Assembly: GCF_004361885.1 (NCBI RefSeq)
Contig: NZ_SNWH01000014.1
Location: 1 to 64,000, forward strand
Length of the DNA: 64,000 nt
Source: Halomonas ventosae
GTDB taxonomy: Bacteria; Pseudomonadota; Gammaproteobacteria; Pseudomonadales; Halomonadaceae
Reading direction: 5' to 3'
Shown here: positions 52,125 through 59,443 of the stretch, piece after piece
Position numbering within the stretch: the stretch's first letter is position 1
How the letters are laid out: each line of letters opens with the position of its first letter
Notes under the pieces: model-generated
Seen by the model: the letters and a program-made list of their open reading frames with translations, nothing else
Told to the model about the DNA's origin: nothing
The model's database searches: none
Made by a program: the position numbers and the translations under genes

Positions 52125-52280
52125 GGCGTTCCTCCGATCCTGGAACCAGTTGGGATGTTGTCGTTGTCGACGCCGTGGTTGACGTCCTTCATCAAGCTAG
52201 CACGCCTGCTGCGTGAGAGACCAATGCCATAATTTCTACGCTTTTCGAGAATTTCGGCAATGCCACCCGCGTCGTGGCCG

Positions 52281-53477
52281 TCATGCGGCGACTATCTTAC
52301 GCACCTTGTCGACGATATGCGCCCCGATAGGGATCGCCGAGGTGGCTGCCGGCGACGGCGCATTGCCCACGTTGACGGTGCGCGGCGTGTTGACGAACAG
52401 GAAGTCGTCCACCAGCTTGCCGTCGCGGGAGACCGCCTGAGCCCGCACCCCGGCCGGGTAGGGCCGAAGATCGTCCAGGGTCAGACTGGGACAATACTTG
52501 CGCACCAGTTCGAGATAACCCCGCTTGTGCAGTGAGTTCTTCAGCTCGGTCAGGCCCGGACGCAGGTTGCGCCCCAGTACCCGGAGTATCCCGGGATTGG
52601 TGAGCATCTGCGCCAGGTCGCGAGGCGAGACATCGCGCTTTCGATACCCTTCACGCTTGAAGGCCAGCACCGCATTGGGCCCCACGGTCACCGAGCCATC
52701 GATCATCCGCGTCAGATGCACGCCCAGGAAGGGCATGGCGGGATCGGGGATGGGGTAGATCAGGTGGTTGACGATGTCGTTACGCTCAGGGGGGAGCCGA
52801 TAGTACTCGCCACGGAAGGGACAGATGGTGAAACCGGGGTTCTGGCCCAGCATGCGCACCACCCGGTCGGCCATCAGCCCCGAACAGGTCACGAGATAGC
52901 GCCCGGTGAACTCGTCGGCGGTGCTGGTCACGACCACTTCCCGGCGACGCTCTGCCATCGCGGTAACCTCGGCGTTGTAGCGGATCTCGCCGCCCATCCG
53001 CTCGAACTCGTCGGCCATGGCCCGGGTCACCGCGGCATAGTCGACGATGCCGCTGGACGGTACGAAGATGCCGCCGATCCCGGTAATGTTGGGCTCACGC
53101 TCGGCGAGCGCCTCGGGCCCCAGCCACTCGCGCGAGAGGCCATTGGCCGCGGTGCGCTCCCACAGCGCCTGCATGCGCTGCATCTCCAGGTCGTTGGTGG
53201 CCACCAGCAGCTTGCCGCAGCTCTCGAAGGCGATAGCGTGGGTCTCGCAGAAGGCCTTGGTGGCGCGGTTACCTTCCAGGCAGAAACGCGCCTTGAGGCT
53301 GCCTGGCGTGTAGTAGACCCCGGCGTGGATCACGCCACTGTTGTGGCCGGTCTGGTGGCACGCCGCCTCGCGCTCCTTCTCCACCACCAGCATGCGGCGG
53401 TCGGGCCAGGCCTGCTTAAGCTGCATGGCGGTGGACATGCCCAGGATGCCGCCACCGATGATGATGAAATCGTACAT
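52281..53477 (-). CDS. lhgO: L-2-hydroxyglutarate oxidase/dehydrogenase
   Basis: FAD-dependent enzyme that oxidises L-2-hydroxyglutarate to 2-oxoglutarate and passes electrons to the membrane quinone pool. The 398-residue protein has the dinucleotide motif FIIIGGGILGMSTAMQL at the N-terminus, HQTGHNSGVIHAGVYYTPGSLKA near residue 40 and a C-terminal GVRAQAVSRDGKLVDDF. This is the LhgO (YgaF) pattern. The start at 53477 follows GCGAGGACGGC. It is upstream of the TAXI-DUF1850 operon on the same strand with 156 bases between. Confidence 0.92.
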   Translation of the reverse strand: MYDFIIIGGGILGMSTAMQLKQAWPDRRMLVVEKEREAACHQTGHNSGVIHAGVYYTPGSLKARFCLEGNRATKAFCETHAIAFESCGKLLVATNDLEMQRMQALWERTAANGLSREWLGPEALAEREPNITGIGGIFVPSSGIVDYAAVTRAMADEFERMGGEIRYNAEVTAMAERRREVVVTSTADEFTGRYLVTCSGLMADRVVRMLGQNPGFTICPFRGEYYRLPPERNDIVNHLIYPIPDPAMPFLGVHLTRMIDGSVTVGPNAVLAFKREGYRKRDVSPRDLAQMLTNPGILRVLGRNLRPGLTELKNSLHKRGYLELVRKYCPSLTLDDLRPYPAGVRAQAVSRDGKLVDDFLFVNTPRTVNVGNAPSPAATSAIPIGAHIVDKVRKIVAA

Positions 53478-53505
53478 GCCGTCCTCGCTCCTGCTCCAAT
53501 AAGAC

Positions 53506-53531
53506 GGCCACGCCGTGGTCACGGCGTGGCC
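53506..53531. promoter_or_regulatory. 26-bp inverted repeat upstream of lhgO
   Basis: GGCCACGCCGTG and CACGGCGTGGCC form a perfect 12+12 dyad around GT, 29 bases before the lhgO start. It could be an operator, a 5' UTR hairpin or an attenuator. A short T-poor stretch follows, so it is not a classical terminator. Confidence 0.4.
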
Positions 53532-53714
53532 TGGTCAGTCTAACCCCGTCGGTCGGGTCGCGGCGCCTCAGCTCGCTCTACGCAAGACTGGCGCGGGTTA
53601 CTCAGGGTCTTGGCTTGAAGCCTCGAATAACACCAAAGAATCACCGAATCGATACTGGCAAAAACGCCGGATAGCCCCCATAGTGTGACTGTCGAAACCG
53701 CCCACTGGAGCATC

Positions 53715-53993
53715 ATGAGCACGGCACGTCACACCGCCTACGCGGAACTCACCGCCCCCCCGCGAAGCTGCCCTGACCTCGACGTCAGGGATCTGGAAAA
53801 ACGGTCACGCCTCATGCGCATCATCACGCGGCTGATCGCCGTGTCGGACCTCGGCAGCAAGGACATTGCCCGCCGCGCCGGTCTGCCGATGCAGAAGATC
53901 AGTGACCTTCTCTCGGGGAAGCTGGAGCACCTCTCGGTGGATGAGCTCCACCTTGTCTATCGCACCATCGACCCGAACGGCTCACCGCCCTGA
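53715..53993 (+). CDS. Small helix-turn-helix DNA-binding protein
   Basis: A 92-residue protein with an XRE/HTH_37-like domain at about residues 33-85: SRLMRIITRLIAVSDLGSKDIARRAGLPMQKISDLLSGK, then LSVDELHLVYRTI. It resembles antitoxin-type regulators (COG5606-like) but no toxin partner is adjacent. It is divergent from lhgO, so it may regulate lhgO or itself. The start at 53715 follows CTGGAGCATC. A strong terminator follows. Confidence 0.65.
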   Translation: MSTARHTAYAELTAPPRSCPDLDVRDLEKRSRLMRIITRLIAVSDLGSKDIARRAGLPMQKISDLLSGKLEHLSVDELHLVYRTIDPNGSPP

Positions 53994-54045
53994 TCGCCCC
54001 TCTCGTCGTCCATCTCGCGAGAGGCCGACAGGAAGACGAACAGCG

Positions 54046-54077
54046 AACGCCCCGCCCCTCCCGGCGGGGCGTTTTTT
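54046..54077 (+). terminator. Intrinsic terminator of the small HTH gene
   Basis: AACGCCCCGCC pairs with GGCGGGGCGTT across a 6-base loop and runs into a T-tract (T6, 54072-54077). It is a textbook rho-independent terminator. Confidence 0.9.
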
Positions 54078-54163
54078 CTTGCCCGCCAGGCATCCTTAAA
54101 ACCTTTTAGACTCAATGACTTGCACTAACATTACGCCAGGATTAAGAGATTTCTAACGATCCC

Positions 54164-54177
54164 TTGATCGGCGTCAA
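54164..54177. promoter_or_regulatory. FNR/Anr-like box upstream of the reductase operon
   Basis: TTGAT-CGGC-GTCAA differs from the FNR/Anr consensus (TTGAT-N4-ATCAA) at one position. It lies about 95 bases before the start of the Fe-S subunit gene and suggests induction under low oxygen. Confidence 0.5.
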
Positions 54178-54271
54178 GTGCCTGGACCTTGGTCGCAGCT
54201 AGCCTTCCGGTATCAGATTTACCTCTTGAATGCGCGGAAGATCCCGCCCCACCCAGGCCACCGGAGGCGCC

Positions 54272-55048
54272 ATGGACCCCATTCGCCGCTCCCTTCTCGG
54301 CCAGCTGGCCCGCCTCAGCGCGGGCGCCGCGATGGTGCCGCTCTCGAGCGTCGCCAGCGCCGGCATCAACCAGCAGCCACCCCGCCGTGAAGGCGATCCC
54401 AGCAAGCGCTACGGCATGCTCATCGACCTACGCCAGTGCATCGGCTGCCAGGCCTGCACCGTGTCGTGCCATATCGAGAACGCAGCCCCGCTGGGCAGCT
54501 TTCGCACCACCGTTGCCCAGTACGAGGTGGAGCACCAGGAGACCGGTGAGGTCGCCACCTTCATGCTGCCGCGCCTGTGCAACCACTGCGAGAACCCGCC
54601 CTGCGTGCCGGTCTGTCCGGTGGAGGCCACCTACCAGCGCCAGGACGGCATCGTGGTGGTCGACAGCGACCGCTGCGTGGGCTGCGCCTACTGCGTCAAC
54701 GCCTGCCCCTACGATGCCCGCTTCATCAACGGGCGCACCCAGACCGCCGACAAGTGCACCTTCTGCGCCCACCGCCTGGAGGCGGGCCTACTGCCAGCCT
54801 GCGTGGAGAGCTGCGTGGGCGGCGCGCGGATCATCGGCGACATGCGCGACCCCGAGAGCCAGATCAGCCGCATGATCGAAGAGCATCGCGACGAGCTCAT
54901 GGTGCTGCAGCCCGAGAAGAACACCCGGCCCCAGGTCTTCTACCTCGGCATGGACGAGCGCTTCGTCACTCGCCCCGACGCCGAGCCGGTGGCCCTGGAC
55001 GTCCTCGACCCCCACGGCAAGGAGTTGGGCTATGAATTCCACCATTGA
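54272..55048 (+). CDS. ttrB: Fe-S electron-transfer subunit of a tetrathionate-reductase-like enzyme (TtrB-like)
   Basis: A 258-residue ferredoxin-like subunit with four cysteine groups for four [4Fe-4S] clusters: CIGCQACTVSCHIEN, CNHCENPPCVPVCP, CVGCAYCVNACPY and CTFCAHRL...CVESC. The N-terminus has a twin-arginine-like signal (PIRRSLLGQLARL) and a hydrophobic segment. The family includes TtrB, PhsB and DmsB. The order B-C-A matches ttrBCA and also srdBCA. The start at 54272 follows GGAGGCGCC. The next gene overlaps it by 17 bases. Confidence 0.82.
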   Translation: MDPIRRSLLGQLARLSAGAAMVPLSSVASAGINQQPPRREGDPSKRYGMLIDLRQCIGCQACTVSCHIENAAPLGSFRTTVAQYEVEHQETGEVATFMLPRLCNHCENPPCVPVCPVEATYQRQDGIVVVDSDRCVGCAYCVNACPYDARFINGRTQTADKCTFCAHRLEAGLLPACVESCVGGARIIGDMRDPESQISRMIEEHRDELMVLQPEKNTRPQVFYLGMDERFVTRPDAEPVALDVLDPHGKELGYEFHH

Positions 55049-56225
55049 GCTGCTCGCCCCACGCTATGACATCGCCTGGTACCCTTGGGCGGTGCAGTAC
55101 TTCTTCCTGATCGCCCTCTCCTACGCCACCCTGTGGCTGGCCGCCCCGGCGCTGGTATTCGGCAAGCAGCGCTGGCTGCCCACCGCACGCCTGGCCCTGC
55201 TCGCCTGCCTGACCACTACCCTGGTAGCCCCGGTGGCCTTACTCGCTGATTTGCACCAGCCGCTACGCTTCTGGCACTTCTACGCCTACGCCAACAGCCA
55301 CTCATGGATGTCCGTCGGCAGCCTGCTCCTGCCGCTCTACGTGGTGAGCGTGGTGGTGCTGGCCTGGCTGGCCTGGCGTCCGGCGCTGCAGGCCAACCGC
55401 CAGGCGCCCGGCATCGCCGGTTTCGTGGCCCGCTGGCTCTCCTTCGGCTCCGCCCCCACCCCGCGCGCCCTGGTGGCGCTGGTGGGGCTCGCCACCCTGG
55501 CACTCTCCACCGGCATCATGCTCTATACCGGCGCCGAGGTGGCCATCGTCAAGGCCCGCCCGCTGTGGCACACGGTGTGGCTGCCGCCGATGTTCGTGGC
55601 CACCGGCTTTATCGCCGCGGCGGGACTGGTCATGATCCTGAATCGGGTCGACGGCACCCGTGACGTTACGGTCACGGGCCAGATGCTCAAGGTGATGCTG
55701 GGCGCCTGTCTGGTCGCCGGGCTAGTCGCCGGCAGCTGGTTCCTCGACGGCATCAACGCCAATGTCGGCTCGGTGGCCGCGGCCATGGAATCGGTGCGCG
55801 ACAGCGCCGAGTGGCGCAGCACCGCCTTGTGGGGTGGGCTCACCGGCCTGGTGCTGTTCGGTGCCGTGCTCTACCTGCTCACCCGCCCGGTTTCACGCCG
55901 CCCGGCGCTCTATGCCTGGGCCTGGGTGCTCGGCCTGGTGGCCTTGCATGTGGGCTGGATGTTCCGCTGGGTGGTGTTGATGGACGTGCAGACCATCGCC
56001 CGCAACAGTGCCGGCTTCCACCACTACGGCATTCCCGCCGGCTCCTCCGGCATCCTGGGCATCGTCGGCACCTTCGGCCTGTGGCTCGCCGCCATCCTGT
56101 TGATCGATCTCTTCGTGCCGTGGCGCCAGGCCCGCCAGGGCGGCAGTGCCGCCGACATTCCCCCCGCACAATCCGACGCCCAGAGCGCTGCGGAAACCAC
56201 TGAAGGAGCCCCCGGCCATGGCTAA
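55032..56225 (+). CDS. ttrC: NrfD-type membrane quinol-oxidising subunit (TtrC-like)
   Basis: A 397-residue polytopic protein of the NrfD/TtrC (polysulfide reductase membrane) family, with about nine to ten helices. Landmarks are YDIAWYPWAVQYFFLIALSYATLWLAAP at the start, LRFWHFYAYANSHSWMSVGSLLLPLY near residue 75 and FRWVVLMDVQTIARNSAGFHHY near 320. It is expected to take electrons from quinol and pass them to the Fe-S subunit. ATG at 55032 follows GGCAAGGAGTTGGGCT and lies within ttrB. Its end overlaps ttrA by 8 bases. Confidence 0.85.
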   Translation: MNSTIELLAPRYDIAWYPWAVQYFFLIALSYATLWLAAPALVFGKQRWLPTARLALLACLTTTLVAPVALLADLHQPLRFWHFYAYANSHSWMSVGSLLLPLYVVSVVVLAWLAWRPALQANRQAPGIAGFVARWLSFGSAPTPRALVALVGLATLALSTGIMLYTGAEVAIVKARPLWHTVWLPPMFVATGFIAAAGLVMILNRVDGTRDVTVTGQMLKVMLGACLVAGLVAGSWFLDGINANVGSVAAAMESVRDSAEWRSTALWGGLTGLVLFGAVLYLLTRPVSRRPALYAWAWVLGLVALHVGWMFRWVVLMDVQTIARNSAGFHHYGIPAGSSGILGIVGTFGLWLAAILLIDLFVPWRQARQGGSAADIPPAQSDAQSAAETTEGAPGHG

Positions 56226-59200
56226 GTTCCCTGTCGATACCTCACGCCGTCGCTTCATGAAAGGTGCCGTCGCCGCCGGCGGTGCCGCCACCTTCGCCGC
56301 CGGCTACGCCGACCCGCTGCTCAAGATGGGCAAGGGGGTCACCGGCAGCGCCGGCGAAAAACCCGAGCACCGCATCCACGGCAACTCACTGGCGCCGGAA
56401 TACCGCGTTGATCCGGAGAGCGGCGAGCTGACCCTCAACCCGAACCAGCGCCTCGCCTTCACCGTCTGCTACGGCTGCACCACCAAGTGCGGCGTGCGGG
56501 TGCGTATCGACAACGACACCGACCAGGTGCTGCGCGTCGCCGGCAACCCGTACAATCCGCTCTCCGCCGACGAGCACCTGCCCATGCGTACCCCGGTGGC
56601 CGATGCCCTGCGCGGGCTGAGCGCCTATGGCGACCAGGGTCAGCAGAACCGCTCCACCGCCTGCGCCCGGGGCAACGCCATGATGAGCCAGATCGATAGC
56701 CCCTTCCGCGTCACCCACTGCCTCAAGCGGGTGGGTGGGCGCGGCGGCCGTGAATGGCAGAAAGTGCCCTTCGAGCAGGTCATCGAGGAGATCTGTGAGG
56801 GCGGCGACCTATTCGGCGAGGGCCAGGTGGACGGGCTGCGTGCCATCCACGATGTCGACACCCCCATCGACCCGGAGAACCCCGAGTACGGCCCCAAGGC
56901 CAACCAGCTGATGGTGATGGAGGCCACCGACTACGGCCGCTCGGCGCTGCTCAAGCGTTTCACCTTCAACGCCTTCGGCACCCGCAACTATGGCCACCAC
57001 GGCTCCTACTGCGGACTGGCCTTCCGCATGGGCTCCGGCGCGGTGATGAACGACATGAAGAAGTTCGCCCACGTCAAGCCGGATATCCAGAACGCGCGCT
57101 TCATCATGTACATCGGCTGTGCACCCAGCCAGGCCGGCAACCCCTTCAAGCGCCAGGGGCGGCTGATCGCCCAGGCACGTGCCGCCGGCACCCTGGAGTA
57201 CGTGGTGGTGGACCCGGGCCTCAACGCCTCGGTCTCCCACGCCACCGACCGCAACCGTTGGGTGCCGATCCGCCCGGGCACCGACAGCGCCTTCGCCATG
57301 GCCGTGATCCAGTGGCTGCTCGACAACGAGAGTTACGCGAAGGACTTCCTGGCGCTGCCCGGCCAGCCCGCCGCGGACGCCGCCAATGAAGCGACCCACA
57401 CCAATGCCACACACCTGGTGATCGACAGCGAAGGCCACCCGCGCCGTGGCCGCTTCCTGCGCGCCAGCGACCTGGACCTGGCCGATGCCGACAGCGAGAA
57501 TGACCTGCCCATGGTGGTCGCCGACGGCGAGCTGGTGGCGAGCGACACGGTAATGGTCGCCGAGTTGTTCGTCGACCGCGAGGTGGAGCTTGCCGATGGC
57601 GACACGGTGCGCGTCAAAAGCAGCATGACACTGCTGCGCGAGGCGGCCCACGAGCACAGCCTGGCCGACTATGCCGAGCACTGCGGTATCCCCGAGAAGA
57701 CCATCGTCGAACTGGCCCGGCGCTACGCCAGCCACGGCCGCCGCGCCGCGGTCAACTGCCACGGCGGCATGATGTCCGGCAACGGCTTCTACGCCGCCTT
57801 TGCGGTGCAGATGCTCAACGTGCTGGCCGGCAACCACAACCGCAAGGGCGGCAGTGCCCTCGGCGGCGGCCAGTTCAACGGCGTGGGCGAAGGCCCCCGC
57901 TACGACCTGGCGAACTTCCCCGGCAAGCGCGGCCCCCAGGGGATCTTCCTCTCCCGCTCGCGCTTCCCCTACGAGAAGTCCTCCGAGTACCAGCGCAAGG
58001 TGGCCGCCGGCGAGAACCCCTACCCGGCGCGGGCACCGTGGCGCTCCCTGGCGCCGCCCACCCTCACCGAGCACCTGCCCTCGGCACTGGACGGCTACCC
58101 CTACCCGATCAAGGCGGTGATCGGCTGCATGGCCAACCCCATCTACGGCCAAGCGGGCCTGGAGGCACTGATCGCCGACAAGCTCAAGGACCCGAAGCGC
58201 CTGGGGCTCTTCGTCGCCGTCGATGGCTTCCTCAACGAGACCAACCGCTATGCCGACTACATCGTGCCGGACTCGGTGATGTACGAGGTATGGGGCTTCA
58301 CCGGCGCCTGGAAGGGCGCCCTTGGCAGGATGACCACCGCCTGCTGGCCGGTGGTGGAGCCGCGCCAGCAGAAGACCAAGGAAGGCGAGCCGGTCTCCAT
58401 GGAGAGCTTCTTCATCGCCACCGCCAAGCGCCTAGGGCTGCCCGGCTTCGGCGAAGGCGCGATCCCCGACGCCGACGGCAACCTGCACCCGCTCAACCGT
58501 GCCGAGGACTTCTTCCTGCGCGCCGCCGCCAACGTGGCCATGCAGGGCGAGCCGTTGCCCGACGTCGACGAGAGCGATATCGCCCACGCCGGCCTGGCGC
58601 CGCTGCTGCCAAAGCTTTCGCGCACCCTCAAGCCCGAAGAGCGCGGGCCGGTGGCCTACCTCTATGCCCGCGGCGGCCGATTCGAAGATTTCAAGGACCA
58701 CTTCAAGGGCGATAAGCTGACCAGCGCCTGGAAGCGCACCCTGTGTATCTACAATGAGCAGGTGGGTACCAGCATCAACACCCAGAGCGGTCAGCACAAC
58801 CGCGGCGTGCCCTGCCACGGCCTACCGCCGCTGGCCGATGGCCGCGCCATGCGCGAGGTGTTCACCGAGGAGGAGTGGCCGCTGCTGGCGTTCTCGTTCA
58901 AGTCGAACCTGATGAACTCCTACGCCATCGGCCTCGAGCGGCTGCGCATGATCAAGCCCTACAACCCGGTGATGATGCATCGCCAGGACGCCGAGCGCTT
59001 CGGCATCCAGCACGGCGATACTATCCGCATCGAGAGCCCCGGCGGCAGCGTGGTCGCCCTGGCGCTGGTCGGCGAGGGGGTGATGCCGGGGACTTTGGGT
59101 ATCGAGCACGGTTACGGTCACCGCGACCTGGGGGCCACCCCCCATGTGATCGACGGCGAGTCCCAGCCCGACCTCGACTGGCTGCGCGCCGGCATCAACA

Positions 59201-59319
59201 TCAACGACCTGGGCTTCAAGGACCCGACCCGCAGCGTGGACGGCACCTGGCTCGAGCCCATCAGCGGCGCCGCCGTGCGCCAGGGCCTGCCCATCCGGGT
59301 GACCCGCCTGGAGGCCTGA
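56218..59319 (+). CDS. ttrA: Molybdopterin catalytic subunit of a tetrathionate-reductase-like enzyme (TtrA-like)
   Basis: A 1033-residue periplasmic oxidoreductase of the DMSO reductase superfamily. It starts with a twin-arginine signal (SRRRFMKG at residues 9-16). A [4Fe-4S] site is C84, C87, C91 and C149 (CYGCTTKCG...ACARG). The probable molybdenum ligand is Cys265 in HGSYCGLAFRMGSGA, as in TtrA, ArrA and PhsA relatives; there is no selenocysteine codon. Length fits TtrA (about 1020). The physiological substrate cannot be decided by eye: tetrathionate, selenate or another oxyanion. Starts 8 bases before the ttrC stop. No TtrSR two-component genes are present. Confidence 0.82.
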   Translation: MAKFPVDTSRRRFMKGAVAAGGAATFAAGYADPLLKMGKGVTGSAGEKPEHRIHGNSLAPEYRVDPESGELTLNPNQRLAFTVCYGCTTKCGVRVRIDNDTDQVLRVAGNPYNPLSADEHLPMRTPVADALRGLSAYGDQGQQNRSTACARGNAMMSQIDSPFRVTHCLKRVGGRGGREWQKVPFEQVIEEICEGGDLFGEGQVDGLRAIHDVDTPIDPENPEYGPKANQLMVMEATDYGRSALLKRFTFNAFGTRNYGHHGSYCGLAFRMGSGAVMNDMKKFAHVKPDIQNARFIMYIGCAPSQAGNPFKRQGRLIAQARAAGTLEYVVVDPGLNASVSHATDRNRWVPIRPGTDSAFAMAVIQWLLDNESYAKDFLALPGQPAADAANEATHTNATHLVIDSEGHPRRGRFLRASDLDLADADSENDLPMVVADGELVASDTVMVAELFVDREVELADGDTVRVKSSMTLLREAAHEHSLADYAEHCGIPEKTIVELARRYASHGRRAAVNCHGGMMSGNGFYAAFAVQMLNVLAGNHNRKGGSALGGGQFNGVGEGPRYDLANFPGKRGPQGIFLSRSRFPYEKSSEYQRKVAAGENPYPARAPWRSLAPPTLTEHLPSALDGYPYPIKAVIGCMANPIYGQAGLEALIADKLKDPKRLGLFVAVDGFLNETNRYADYIVPDSVMYEVWGFTGAWKGALGRMTTACWPVVEPRQQKTKEGEPVSMESFFIATAKRLGLPGFGEGAIPDADGNLHPLNRAEDFFLRAAANVAMQGEPLPDVDESDIAHAGLAPLLPKLSRTLKPEERGPVAYLYARGGRFEDFKDHFKGDKLTSAWKRTLCIYNEQVGTSINTQSGQHNRGVPCHGLPPLADGRAMREVFTEEEWPLLAFSFKSNLMNSYAIGLERLRMIKPYNPVMMHRQDAERFGIQHGDTIRIESPGGSVVALALVGEGVMPGTLGIEHGYGHRDLGATPHVIDGESQPDLDWLRAGININDLGFKDPTRSVDGTWLEPISGAAVRQGLPIRVTRLEA

Positions 59320-59334
59320 CGTCGAACCAGGCGA

Positions 59335-59365
59335 CGACGCCATGCCGAGCACCGGCATGGCGTCG
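59335..59365. terminator. Hairpin between the reductase operon and the SelD fusion gene
   Basis: CGACGCCATGCCG pairs perfectly with CGGCATGGCGTCG across a 5-base loop, 15 bases after the ttrA stop. The T-run after it is weak, so it may be a partial terminator or RNA-stabilising element. Confidence 0.5.
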
Positions 59366-59443
59366 CGTCATCGATTTCGCTTTAGACTGTGGCGGCAACG
59401 CCTCATCACTCTAATGCCCCACCAATCTAGAGCGAGCCTGACC

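Noticed and set aside
56218-59319. Selenocysteine in the TtrA-like subunit
   Set aside because: The frame has no internal TGA and the expected metal-ligand position is Cys265.
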